Assembly: GCF_003601985.1 (NCBI RefSeq)
Contig: NZ_QZXA01000022.1
Span: 1 to 61,589 of the forward strand
DNA: 61,589 nucleotides
Source: Mesorhizobium jarvisii
Lineage (GTDB): Bacteria > Pseudomonadota > Alphaproteobacteria > Rhizobiales > Rhizobiaceae
Direction of reading: 5' to 3'
Positions 1-7,427 of the stretch are shown here, piece by piece. The position numbers and the translations under genes are program-made. The stretch's first letter is position 1. Every line of letters begins with the position of its first letter. Under the pieces are notes generated by a model. That model was not told the DNA's origin and did not search any database. It worked only from the letters and a program-made list of their open reading frames with translations.

Positions 1-24
1 GGGCTTGACAGGGGGTGGCGGTGG

Positions 25-57
25 TTTTTCCTTCTCCCGCAAGGGGAGAAGGAAAAA
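25..57 (-). terminator. Palindromic hairpin, probable terminator of the repressor gene
   Basis: CCTTCTCCC and GGGGAGAAGG form a stem with a GCAA loop, flanked by T5 on the left and A6 on the right. It lies 7 bases past the stop of the minus-strand repressor, so the minus transcript would end in a stem followed by a U run. The stem is also one of the short repeats seen again at 2042, 5274 and 61374. Confidence 0.6.
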
Positions 58-63
58 AGTGCG

Positions 64-768
64 CTAATATCCCAGCAATTCCTTCAGCGGTATAACCCGC
101 CAGACATGCTTGATCGCGTAGCGGTTGAAGGTCAGCGTCTTGGGCGGATTGTACTGCTCGACCACCAGCTCGCTCGCTGTGCGCTTGACCAGTTTCTTGA
201 CGAAGGCCTTGCCGTTCTTCTCGTTTTCTTCCGGAAACGTCTCGATCACCACATGGTCGCCGGGCACGGCGTCGCGGCCGCCGCAATAGATGAGGTCGCC
301 GGGTTCGTAACGCGGCACCATGGAGTCTGAGAGTACATGCAGCGCGAACACCTTGGGCAGGTTGCGCACGCCCGGCGGGCGCTGGACATAGCCGGCGGGC
401 TCGCCGTTGAAGGTGAAGTCGCCGTCGTCGCCGCCGACCGCCGCACCCAGCACCTCGATATCCATTGAGCCGGCGGGCATCGGGCCGGCATCGGTGACGA
501 TCTCGGCGTCGGCCACCGGGCCGGCATCGTCGAGGAAGACGACCTCGCCTTTGCCCAGCGCCACCGGGTCGACGCGCAGGAAGGCGGCGGTCTTCAGGAG
601 GTTCTCGGTCTTGGGCAGGTTGCGGCCGGTTTCCCAATTGCCGACAGCGGCGACATCGGTGTCGTTGTGCTCGGCAATGTGGCGCATGACCAGGCCGCGC
701 TGCTTGCGCGCCTGGCGTATCGCCGCCCCGACCTTGATCGACAGTTCCGTTTTGGCCATGGCGCCCAT
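64..768 (-). CDS. Phage-type repressor: XRE helix-turn-helix plus S24 peptidase domain
   Basis: The 234-residue protein has a Cro/C1-type helix-turn-helix at about residues 12-65 and a LexA/CI-like S24 domain at about 138-225. The likely catalytic serine is S149 in SDSMVPRYEPGD and the general-base lysine K191 or K192 in AFVKKL. An Ala-Gly pair lies at 125-126, but it is closer to the serine than in LexA or CI, so self-cleavage is uncertain. A second ATG three codons in (759) is an equally possible start; neither has a good ribosome binding site. It is divergent from the GcrA-like gene and sits by DUF1376/DUF6456 genes, the usual left-arm arrangement of Rhizobiales prophages. It probably represses the promoter at 808-836. 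Confidence 0.85.
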   Translation of the reverse strand: MGAMAKTELSIKVGAAIRQARKQRGLVMRHIAEHNDTDVAAVGNWETGRNLPKTENLLKTAAFLRVDPVALGKGEVVFLDDAGPVADAEIVTDAGPMPAGSMDIEVLGAAVGGDDGDFTFNGEPAGYVQRPPGVRNLPKVFALHVLSDSMVPRYEPGDLIYCGGRDAVPGDHVVIETFPEENEKNGKAFVKKLVKRTASELVVEQYNPPKTLTFNRYAIKHVWRVIPLKELLGY

Positions 769-807
769 GTGAGCGATGAAAGCGGTTCTCGTCTATGAAA
801 GAATAGC

Positions 808-836
808 TTGCATATATTTTTGAGTTATGCTTATAT
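808..836 (+). promoter_or_regulatory. Candidate promoter divergent from the repressor
   Basis: TTGCAT (808-813) and TTATAT (831-836) are separated by 17 bases in a locally AT-rich stretch. The predicted start falls at about 842-843, on an ATG. The related words GCATATA and GCTTATA inside it could be operator half-sites for the adjacent repressor; that is inference. Confidence 0.4.
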
Positions 837-910
837 CTGGTCATGCAGAACCTGTCCAGCTTTCATGGCGCGATAGCGCCGGCCTCGCGTGAGGCGAACA
901 AGGCGACTGA

Positions 911-1228
911 AGTCGCCGCCCATTCCCTTCCGTCCTGGCCGTCTCCCCGGCCGGGGCTAAGCCCGAGCGCTTTGACGCCTCGGGTCCGGCCCGCCTGTCC
1001 CTGGCGGCCGGAACGGCCGGAGCCGCCGCTCCCCTCGGCTCCGGCCCCCAATTCGACCGGCCCGTTTTGTCCGCCGGTCCCTACGTGCGCTCCTGCATCC
1101 GCACGCAGGACGGCACTGTCATCCTATTCGAGCCGATGACGGGCAGGGCGGTTTCCGCTCCCGACAGCAAGACGGCGGAGGCGCGGCTGGCGCGCCTGAC
1201 TGCCGGACACGCGATCCGCCCCGGCTGA
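911..1228 (+). other. Coding-like open frame lacking an ATG start, 105 codons
   Basis: This 588-base gap between repressor and GcrA-like gene holds one frame with normal G/C-ending codon use, from just after an in-frame TGA (908-910) to a TGA at 1226. Its last ~50 codons read like protein (it contains VRSCIRTQDGTVILFEP and ends ARLTAGHAIRPG). The only near-start codons are TTG 1067 and GTG 1085; a 22-codon run from ATG 843 in another frame ends where this frame opens, so a frameshifted gene starting at 843 is possible. No family recognised. The short ATG frame 843-1139 itself is very Pro/Ser-rich and not convincing. Confidence 0.35.
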
Positions 1229-1356
1229 TCCGGCCAAGAGCCGGCTTTAACACCGAAAACCCTGACCGTGGCCCGGACCGGGCCCGAACCCTGACGCCTT
1301 GCCGACGGCGCGCTCTCCAGTGCTGCCGAAGGCGCACCCCTGGATGGAGCCTGGAC

Positions 1357-2034
1357 ATGGCAAGCTACAGCGACGCCGAACTGCAAGAGATCGCCCGCTG
1401 GCTGAAGGAGGGGCTTTCGGCCTCGAGGATCGCGGCGGCGTTCAGCGCACTGCGCGGCAGCCAGGTGTCACGTAACGCCATCATCGGCATCGTCCACCGC
1501 AACGCCATGCTGGGCGCGATCGGCTTTGCCAATGGCCAGGGGATGCCGCCGGTCGCGAGACAAGCCGCCGGCGAAAGGACAATGCGCAAGCCGGCGGCCG
1601 TAGAGCGTGCAAATGGCAAGGCCAGCGGCAAAGCAGTGGCGCAAGAGCGCGCCGGCGTCCATCCGGCAGAGGGCGCGCGCAAGAACAAGGCCCGGCCCAG
1701 GCGCGATTCCTCGCCGGCCTGGCTGCCGCCACGCCTGTTCGTGCGCGAGGTGGGCGTGCTGATCGCCGATGGCGAGGCGTACCGTCTAGAGCCGCCCGCG
1801 CCCCAGCGTGGACCGATCGGCCGCCAGCCGCATGGCGTGGCGATGCGCTTCATCGACTGCCTGTTCGACCGCTGCCGCGCGCCGCTCGATCTGACCCTGG
1901 AAGAAGATCCGGAGAACGACGCGCCGGGCGGCCGGCCCGGCGCCGACATGCTGTGCTGCGGCATGCGAACCAAGGAGCAGAAAAGCTACTGCGGCTACCA
2001 CCAGGCGCGGTTCCAGCGGCGGGTTTGCACGTGA
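1357..2034 (+). CDS. GcrA-family cell-cycle regulator, probably phage-borne paralogue
   Basis: A 225-residue protein. The N-terminus (ELQEIARWLKEGLSASRIAA, then SRNAIIGIVHR) matches the GcrA DNA-binding helix-turn-helix; the C-terminus (RFIDCLFDRCRAPL ... CCGMR ... SYCGYHQARF) keeps the Cys/His pattern of the GcrA sigma70-binding end. The middle is a long basic, low-complexity linker, and the protein exceeds the usual ~170 residues. GcrA activates methylation-sensitive promoters with sigma70 in alphaproteobacteria. Start supported by GGAG 7 bases upstream. Its place beside a phage repressor suggests a phage copy used to steer host or phage transcription rather than the housekeeping gcrA. Confidence 0.75.
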   Translation: MASYSDAELQEIARWLKEGLSASRIAAAFSALRGSQVSRNAIIGIVHRNAMLGAIGFANGQGMPPVARQAAGERTMRKPAAVERANGKASGKAVAQERAGVHPAEGARKNKARPRRDSSPAWLPPRLFVREVGVLIADGEAYRLEPPAPQRGPIGRQPHGVAMRFIDCLFDRCRAPLDLTLEEDPENDAPGGRPGADMLCCGMRTKEQKSYCGYHQARFQRRVCT

Positions 2035-2041
2035 GAGCTTG

Positions 2042-2223
2042 CCTTCTCCCCGTCTCTATACGGGAGAAGGTGCCGGCAGGCGGATGAGGGGCAGCGCTGA
2101 CATGGCAGGATTAAAAGCAGATATGAACGTCAAGCATCCAGTTCAGGCGCTACTCGTTCAGACGCCGGCGCCGCCCCTCATTGCCCTGCCGGGCATTTCT
2201 CCCCTTATAGTGACGGGGAGAAA
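2042..2223. repeat. Inverted pair of short palindromic repeats
   Basis: One unit at 2042-2094 begins with a CCTTCTCCCCGT/ACGGGAGAAGG hairpin followed by TGCCGGCAGGCGGATGAGGG; the second at about 2170-2223 is the same unit in reverse orientation. The pair fills most of the gap between the GcrA-like gene and the DUF982 gene. This is the layout of REP/BIME-like elements. Confidence 0.7.
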
Positions 2224-2233
2224 GACGCTTGGC

Positions 2234-2560
2234 CTATTTCGGTATCTGCCGGCCCTGTTTGGGCATGCGGCTTTGCACGGTTCGTGCCTCCAGCCGCATC
2301 GGCGGGCCACCCTCGGCAACCAGGATGCCCGCGACGCGGGCAAAGCCGGTGAACACCTTTATCGCGTCGGATTCGGAGATCTGCGCGGCGATCGCGGCAC
2401 TGCAGGCATTGAGCGCGCTGCGGTAGACGTGACCGCGCCGCTCGATCGGCCAGCGCTGCAGGAAATCGGCGGCATCGCTGACGCTGTCGATCTCCTCGAC
2501 ATGCCCTTCCAGGTTGACTTTGAGCGGCACTCCGGTTTTCAGCGTACCCACGGCGTTCAC
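2234..2560 (-). CDS. DUF982 family protein
   Basis: A 108-residue protein with the DUF982 pattern: SVSDAADFLQRWPIERRGHVY, then ALNACSAAI, then a C-terminal helix ending in a small hydrophobic motif. The family is almost confined to Rhizobiales and has no established biochemical role. The start is GTG 2560 with a weak ribosome binding site. It lies 75 bases downstream of a second DUF982 gene on the same strand, so the two may be cotranscribed and form a divergent duplication. Confidence 0.75.
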   Translation of the reverse strand: MNAVGTLKTGVPLKVNLEGHVEEIDSVSDAADFLQRWPIERRGHVYRSALNACSAAIAAQISESDAIKVFTGFARVAGILVAEGGPPMRLEARTVQSRMPKQGRQIPK

Positions 2561-2635
2561 CTTCGATCTCAGCGAGACTATAAAGCCCGCGCTTATAAAC
2601 GCGCAAGGCCGCCACGCGGTTGCATCGCCGCGGCG

Positions 2636-2917
2636 TCACGGGCCGGCGGCGGCGTCGAGCCAGTCATGCGCGCGGCTTCTCGGCTTCACCACCAATATGC
2701 CCTGTTGCCTGGCGGTCTTGCTGAAGGCCTCGAAGGCCGTTCGCGGGCAGCAACTGCCCTCGACCGCCAACCTGACCAGCCTTGCGGCTTCGATATAGGC
2801 GGGTGCGGTCTTGTCGGGCCATTGGTGCCGCAATGCCGTTTCGGCGTCGGCTACCGAGCCGACCAGCATGGTCTTGTTGTCGCAAAAGCGCAGCGTAATC
2901 GGCATGAACGCCGTCAT
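2636..2917 (-). CDS. DUF982 family protein with general-stress promoter
   Basis: 93 residues; the conserved core is VADAETALRHQWPDKTAPAY followed by an Ala-rich helix with Cys and the motif AFEAFSKTARQQGIL. The start is ATG 2917, preceded by GGGGAGG 8 bases upstream; a GTG seven codons further out lacks such support. An exact GGAAC-N16-CGTT promoter match lies 32 bases upstream (2950-2974), so it is probably induced by sigma EcfG. The role of DUF982 proteins is unknown. Confidence 0.8.
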   Translation of the reverse strand: MTAFMPITLRFCDNKTMLVGSVADAETALRHQWPDKTAPAYIEAARLVRLAVEGSCCPRTAFEAFSKTARQQGILVVKPRSRAHDWLDAAAGP

Positions 2918-2949
2918 CGGCAAACCTCCCCTTGGCACGGACGCGTCAT

Positions 2950-2974
2950 AACGTGCGGGCCGGCGGCTGGTTCC
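2950..2974 (-). promoter_or_regulatory. Sigma EcfG-type promoter of the DUF982 gene
   Basis: On the minus strand GGAAC (2974-2970), a 16-base spacer and CGTT (2953-2950) match the consensus of the alphaproteobacterial general stress sigma factor. The -10 lies 32 bases before the ATG of the DUF982 gene. Confidence 0.65.
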
Positions 2975-2997
2975 ATTAGCTTGCGTGCAGGCACCAC

Positions 2998-3699
2998 ATG
3001 AGCGAGCGGCCCTTCATGCAGCTCTATGTCTCCGATTTCGTCGGCGACACCTTGCCGCTCTCCACCGAGCAGATCGGCGCTTACATGCTGATCCTGATGG
3101 CGATGTGGAACGCCGGCGGCCGGCTGCCCGACGACGACGCCAAGCTGGCGCGGGTGGCGCGCCTTTCCCTGAAAAGATGGCGCGCCATCAGCGTCGATCT
3201 GCTGAGCTTCTTCGAGCGCGAGGCGGGCGAGATCGGCCACAAGAGGCTGACCAGGGAATTGCACAAGGCGCAGGTCAAAAGCGAGGCGAGGGCCGCCGCC
3301 GGCGCACGCGGTGGAACCGCCACCGCCTTGAAAACAAAGGCTCATGGGGCGGCAAATGCCGGCGTTTTGCCACGGCATTCTCCAGACTCCAGAAACCAGA
3401 GTGAAAAAGCTTCCGCTTTTTCCCCTGAAAATGCGCAGCATTTTTCGACTCATGGAGATCACGAGGTGGCAGGGGGCTCCTCTGAAAATGCGCAGCATTT
3501 GTCCCCTGCTGCGGGCAGAAACAGACCAACTCCCAGTTTTTCGGGGAAGAAACCCGCCTGGCAGCGGCCGAAAACCCACACCGACGCCGCCAACGCCATC
3601 ATCGAGGAGATTCGCAGCCATGACCGCAGCCGAACTGCAGCAGGCGACGAAAGCGCTGGCCGCGATGTTCTCATGCTTCCCGCAATCCGCCCTGACTGA
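2998..3699 (+). CDS. DUF1376 (phage replication-type) protein
   Basis: A 233-residue protein. Residues 1-90 carry the DUF1376 domain (RPFMQLYVSDFVGDTLPLST, then GAYMLILMAMWNAGGRLPDD), found in phage replisome proteins that usually sit before a helicase-loader or HTH gene. The rest (from ~100) is a poorly conserved hydrophilic linker in which the words ENAQHFS and ENAQHLS recur 19 residues apart, encoded by a repeated dyad (3425-3443, 3482-3500). Its 3' end overlaps the next frame by 80 bases. It starts divergently from the DUF982 gene; the ribosome binding site is weak. Confidence 0.75.
   Translation: MSERPFMQLYVSDFVGDTLPLSTEQIGAYMLILMAMWNAGGRLPDDDAKLARVARLSLKRWRAISVDLLSFFEREAGEIGHKRLTRELHKAQVKSEARAAAGARGGTATALKTKAHGAANAGVLPRHSPDSRNQSEKASAFSPENAQHFSTHGDHEVAGGSSENAQHLSPAAGRNRPTPSFSGKKPAWQRPKTHTDAANAIIEEIRSHDRSRTAAGDESAGRDVLMLPAIRPD
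3403..3500 (+). repeat. Cluster of three dyads inside the DUF1376 gene
   Basis: GAAAAAGC-TTCC-GCTTTTTC (3403-3422) is a perfect inverted repeat. The 19-mer CTGAAAATGCGCAGCATTT occurs at 3425-3443 and again at 3482-3500; each copy holds the perfect dyad AAATGC-GCA-GCATTT. The copies are 57 bases apart, in the linker-coding part of the gene. Confidence 0.7.
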
Positions 3700-3997
3700 C
3701 GTCGAGATGCAGATGCGTGGCTATCTCGGCGCGGTGCGCGACGCCGAGCTTGCCGATCTGCAGGCCGCCATCCAGCGCTTCGTGCGCGGCGAGGTGAAAA
3801 GCGGCAACGCCCAGTTCTGCCCATCGAGCGCGCAGCTCTGCATCGAGCTGCGGGAGCGACGGGTGATGCGCGAGCTGATGGCTCGGCGGGCGGCCTCACA
3901 AATCTTAGGTTCCTCGCCCCCGCAAGGCGGGGGAGAGGTGGCCCGGCGAAGCCGGGACGGAGAGGGGGGCGACCTCCGCCAAGCCAAAGCCGGTTGA
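3620..3997 (+). CDS. Hypothetical phage-region protein with repeat-derived tail
   Basis: A 125-residue frame starting at ATG 3620 inside the end of the DUF1376 gene. Residues 1-90 look genuine (ALAAMFSCFPQSALTDVEMQ, then AIQRFVRGEVKSGNAQFCPS), resembling small conserved proteins that follow DUF1376 genes in Rhizobiales prophages and may help load the replisome. Residues from about 96 onward (SSPPQGGGEVARRSRDGEGG) are encoded by the palindromic repeat at 3908, so the original C-terminus has been replaced by repeat sequence. No family assigned. Confidence 0.6.
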   Translation: MTAAELQQATKALAAMFSCFPQSALTDVEMQMRGYLGAVRDAELADLQAAIQRFVRGEVKSGNAQFCPSSAQLCIELRERRVMRELMARRAASQILGSSPPQGGGEVARRSRDGEGGDLRQAKAG

Positions 3998-4118
3998 GGA
4001 TGGAGCACGAAATCCCGTTGTACGTCGGGCCGTTTCCCTTCGACCGTCGGCGCTACCCCCGCTCCGTCTCGGGCTTCGCCCGATCCACCTCTCCCCCGCT
4101 TCGCGGGGGCGAGGAACC
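3908..4118. repeat. Inverted pair of ~62-base palindromic repeats
   Basis: The unit at 3908-3970 starts GGTTCCTCGCCCCCGC and contains two hairpins; 4056-4118 is the same unit inverted, with about eight mismatches or indels. The second unit lies between the truncated-looking 3620 frame and the DUF6456 gene. Confidence 0.75.
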
Positions 4119-4171
4119 CAAGTTCTGCAAGGCCAGCTCACCATCCAACCACCCAACCCAAGGAGCCACCC

Positions 4172-4765
4172 ATGCCCAAAAAAGCCAAAGCCGCCAAGCC
4201 GCAGGCCCCCAAACTGCCGAAGGGCGAGGCAGAGCAGGTGCGCATCCGCCGCGAGCTCGGCCATGATTTCGCGCTCAGCGACGACGCCTTCGGCCGCAAG
4301 CGGCTGGCCACCGGCACGGCCGAAGCGCGGCGCGTCTATGAAGTGTCGAATGACGGCTACACCTCCACCGGTGGCATCGTGCGGGTGCGCAATGTCGACC
4401 CGCTCCTGGGCATCACCTCGCTGTCGCGCCAGCAGCGCGAGGCCGGCCAGCGCTACCGCGAGGATTTCCAGTGCAGCCAGCAGGCGAGCGTGAAGCCGAT
4501 GCGCTGGAGTGAGCGCGTCGACGGCCGCCGCCATGGCGGCGGCATCGCCGACAGCGTGCTCGACTCCGGCCGGGCGCATGCCGCCGCCACCAGGGCGCTG
4601 GGGCACTGGGAGGTCGCGGTGGTGGTACGACAAGTCTGCTGCGTGGGCGGCTCGATCAAGAGCCTGGCTGAGCAGACCGGCGAGGGCAGGGACGTGGTGA
4701 CGAAGCTGTTGAAGGTCGGGCTGGACCTGCTGGCGGTGCATTATGGGATGATGATGGGGCGGTGA
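4172..4765 (+). CDS. DUF6456 domain protein, phage replication module
   Basis: 197 residues. After a basic Lys/Pro-rich N-terminus comes the DUF6456 signature: REAGQRYREDFQCSQQAS, then DSGRAHAAATRALG, then VVVRQVCCVGGSIKSLAEQT and the C-terminal LLKVGLDLLAVHYG. In Rhizobiales the domain ends phage and chromosomal HTH proteins of unknown biochemical role. A good ribosome binding site (AAGGAG) lies 6 bases before the ATG. It closes the phage-like block; no terminase, capsid, integrase or attachment site follows. Confidence 0.75.
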   Translation: MPKKAKAAKPQAPKLPKGEAEQVRIRRELGHDFALSDDAFGRKRLATGTAEARRVYEVSNDGYTSTGGIVRVRNVDPLLGITSLSRQQREAGQRYREDFQCSQQASVKPMRWSERVDGRRHGGGIADSVLDSGRAHAAATRALGHWEVAVVVRQVCCVGGSIKSLAEQTGEGRDVVTKLLKVGLDLLAVHYGMMMGR

Positions 4766-4823
4766 GGGCCGGCGCGAACCAATCCGGCCGGCGATGCCGG
4801 CCGGATCAGTTCACGGGATCAGA

Positions 4824-5126
4824 TTATCCGCAGACGCGGACTTCCTCGACGATCCTGTGATGATGGCGCCAGTGATTGATCACTTCGATGTGGCAACGGT
4901 GGTGCCGGTGGAAATAACGCGGCCTGTAGCCGTCATCATAGGGGTCGTAGGGGCTATAGACATAACGCCCGCCGCCATAGTCCCCATAGCCATCGTAATA
5001 GTCATTGCCGTAATAATTGTCGAAGCCGCCGATGCCGATAAAGACGTGACTGCGGGCGGCGGCCGGGGCGATCATCGCCGCCGCCGAAGCAATGGCGATA
5101 ACCGAGACAAGCAGGAGCTTCTTCAT
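4824..5126 (-). CDS. Small secreted His/Tyr/Gly-rich protein
   Basis: 100 residues, starting at ATG 5126 with GGAGG 5 bases upstream. MKKLLLVSVIAIASAAAMIAPAAA is a typical Sec signal peptide with cleavage after AAA/ARS. The mature part is rich in Gly, Tyr and Asp (GIGGFDNYYGNDYYDGYGDY) followed by a His-rich stretch (YFHRHHRC) and two Cys residues that could form a disulfide. It resembles short periplasmic stress or metal-binding proteins of rhizobia, but no named family is clear. A GGAAC-N16-AGTT element 30 bases upstream suggests general-stress control. Confidence 0.75.
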   Translation of the reverse strand: MKKLLLVSVIAIASAAAMIAPAAARSHVFIGIGGFDNYYGNDYYDGYGDYGGGRYVYSPYDPYDDGYRPRYFHRHHRCHIEVINHWRHHHRIVEEVRVCG

Positions 5127-5156
5127 GGCTACCTCCTTTTCAGGTTGATCTAATAT

Positions 5157-5181
5157 AACTCTCGGGAGGCGAGCGCGTTCC
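5157..5181 (-). promoter_or_regulatory. EcfG-like promoter (AGTT variant)
   Basis: Minus-strand GGAAC (5181-5177), 16-base spacer, AGTT (5160-5157). The -10 differs from CGTT at one base; it lies 30 bases before the ATG of the secreted His/Tyr-rich protein. Confidence 0.45.
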
Positions 5182-5273
5182 ATGGATTTTACGATCCACC
5201 GACCAGACCAGAGCGCGGAAAGGTGACGCTTGGGCGCTATGTGGCGGAACCGGTTGAGGCCGGGTTAGGGGCT

Positions 5274-5303
5274 CTTCCCTTCTCCCACAAGGGGAGAAGG
5301 AAG
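5274..5303. repeat. Palindromic repeat hairpin, possible terminator
   Basis: TTCTCCC-ACAA-GGGGAGAA core extended by CTTCCC/GGAAG. It lies 15 bases beyond the stop of the minus-strand acyltransferase gene and may end its transcript, although no U run follows. Confidence 0.5.
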
Positions 5304-5318
5304 AAGCGCTTTGTCTCC

Positions 5319-7289
5319 CTAAAACAGCGCCTTCTCCAACGGCCCTTCCAGCGTCTCCGCAAAGGCCGTCGCCAGATGATGCCGGTCACGGAAGGCCAGT
5401 TTGCCACCGATGAACACGTGACACTGTGTCGGGCCGCAGAAGCGGTCGGTGAGGTCGACATAGCGCGTGTCGGGCACGCTTTTCACCACGGCGCGCTCTT
5501 GCGCCGCAGTGCTGTCGTTCGCGGCCTGCGCCCTCGGCGTGTCGCAGCGCGAGGGGGCCTCGCGCCACCACAAAGCGCGGGCCACGCAGGAATCGGCGAA
5601 ACTGTCGCCGATCGGCGTGTCGCGGATGACGGCGGTCTCGACGCCGGCCTGGCTGAAGGCCTGCAACGTGGAGCGCAGGCCGGCCTGCCAGCGCGCGGTC
5701 TCGGCCTTGCGGCCGGCGGCGGGCATGTCGCGCGTCAGATTGCCGATCGAGAATTCCGAGATCACCACCAGGCGCGGCTTGCGGCGGATGATGTCCGTGA
5801 TCGCCTGTTCGCGCCAGGCGTCGCATTCGGTGTAGTCGCGCTTCAGCACCGTGTTGAAGGTCGAAAGCCGTGACGCGCGGCACGAGGATTTGAGATAGGT
5901 GACCACCTTGGTGTCGTTGCGCTTGGCCGCTTCGACCAGCGGCGTCGACCAATGGTCGGCGTGTGAATCGCCGAACAGCACGATGGTGTGGGCGGCGTCG
6001 GCCGGGCCGAAGGTGCAGGGTTTCGGCTTCACCGTGTGGAAGTCGAGCAGGCAGTTCTTGTCGACGGCGCGCGCGATGGAGGGCTGTTCGGCGGCCTGTT
6101 CGATGCCGCGCTGGGCGGAGTCGATGTTGCGTGCCGCCAGATGCGCGTTGGCATAGGCCGCCGCCACGCCCATGCCGGTCAGCGCCAGGGCGGGGGCGAG
6201 TGCTCGAGCGCCAACGGTCAGCCAGCCGCCGCGCCGCGCCGGGTTCTCGATCAGATGATAGGTCAGGAATGCCAGCGCCAGCGCGCCGCAGCCGAAGCGC
6301 CGGAGGATGCTGAGATCCGGCGCCAGCATGCCGGCATAGACGATGACCGGCCAGTGCCAGAGATAGAGCGAATAGGAGAGCGTGCCGACCCACTGCAGGG
6401 GCGCTAGCGAAAGCACGGAGGCAGGCGCAAGAGCCTGCCAGCGGGCCGGGCTGGTTTCCGCCGCATCGTTCTCTTCGCCGGCGCCGCTCAGCAGCACCAG
6501 CACCGTGCCGGCGACCGGCAGCAGCGCATACCAGCCGGGGAAGGGCAGGTCCTCGCTCAAGCTGAGATAGGCGACCGCGATCAGCACCAGGCCGAGCCAG
6601 CCTTCCGCTGATCGAAGCCATGGCCGCTGTTGCCACAAGGCCGCCGGCGCCTGCGTCGCCAGGCCGCCGGCGGCGAACTCCCAGGCGCGCAGCGGCGAGA
6701 AGTAGAAGGCCCAGGCCGGCGAGAGGCTGGTCAGCCACAGGCAGGCAGCGAAGGAGGCGAGGCCGGCGACGCCGATCACCACGACAGCCATGCGTCGGTC
6801 CGGACGCAGCCAGGCCGCGAAGAGCAGCAGAGCCGGCCAGACGAGGTAGAACTGCTCCTCCACTGACAGCGACCAGAAGTGGATGAAGGGGTTGCTCAAG
6901 GCGTCGGCGGCGAAATAATCGAACGACCAGCGCAGCAGCCACAGATTGATGGCATAGGCCGAGGCGAACATGGCGCCGCGCGAATAGAGCGCCTGCTCCT
7001 GCGGCGCCAGGATGAAATAGCCGAGGCCAAGCGTCATCAGGATGACGAACAGGGCCGCCGACAGGAGGCGCCGGGCGCGCCGCGCATAGAAGCGCCAGAG
7101 GTCGAGCCGGCCGGTCTCGGTGATCTCGCCCATAAGGTGCGTGGTTATCAGCCAGCCGGAAATGACGAAGAAGATATCGACGCCGGCAAAGCCGCCGGGC
7201 AGTGCCGAGAGCCCGAAATGATAGGCCACGACGCCACCGACCGCCAGCGCGCGCAATCCCTGTATATCAGGCCGAAACGATGCCGCCAC
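5319..7289 (-). CDS. Acyltransferase 3 family protein with C-terminal SGNH domain (OafA-like)
   Basis: 656 residues from GTG 7289, chosen because AAGGAG stands 5 bases upstream and the family's first helix (RPDIQGLRALAVGGVVAYHF) follows at once; longer starts have no such support. Residues ~5-360 form a ten-helix acyltransferase-3 membrane domain with the motif HFWSLSVEEQFYLVWPALLL. The C-terminal ~250 residues are a periplasmic SGNH hydrolase-like domain with the block I motif LFGDSHADHW. Such proteins O-acylate cell-surface glycans, usually with acetyl groups carried over the inner membrane. No partner genes adjoin it. Confidence 0.85.
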   Translation of the reverse strand: MAASFRPDIQGLRALAVGGVVAYHFGLSALPGGFAGVDIFFVISGWLITTHLMGEITETGRLDLWRFYARRARRLLSAALFVILMTLGLGYFILAPQEQALYSRGAMFASAYAINLWLLRWSFDYFAADALSNPFIHFWSLSVEEQFYLVWPALLLFAAWLRPDRRMAVVVIGVAGLASFAACLWLTSLSPAWAFYFSPLRAWEFAAGGLATQAPAALWQQRPWLRSAEGWLGLVLIAVAYLSLSEDLPFPGWYALLPVAGTVLVLLSGAGEENDAAETSPARWQALAPASVLSLAPLQWVGTLSYSLYLWHWPVIVYAGMLAPDLSILRRFGCGALALAFLTYHLIENPARRGGWLTVGARALAPALALTGMGVAAAYANAHLAARNIDSAQRGIEQAAEQPSIARAVDKNCLLDFHTVKPKPCTFGPADAAHTIVLFGDSHADHWSTPLVEAAKRNDTKVVTYLKSSCRASRLSTFNTVLKRDYTECDAWREQAITDIIRRKPRLVVISEFSIGNLTRDMPAAGRKAETARWQAGLRSTLQAFSQAGVETAVIRDTPIGDSFADSCVARALWWREAPSRCDTPRAQAANDSTAAQERAVVKSVPDTRYVDLTDRFCGPTQCHVFIGGKLAFRDRHHLATAFAETLEGPLEKALF

Positions 7290-7427
7290 GACAGCTCCTT
7301 CGTTACTTAAAGCCCGCCACTTGTCTCGGCGCAACCGGCCGATATCGCAATGCAACAATGTTTTCGCAGTGCAACATGGCCAGAACAAGGAAATGGTCGG
7401 AAAGGCGGCGGCTTCGCCGGCTGACAC

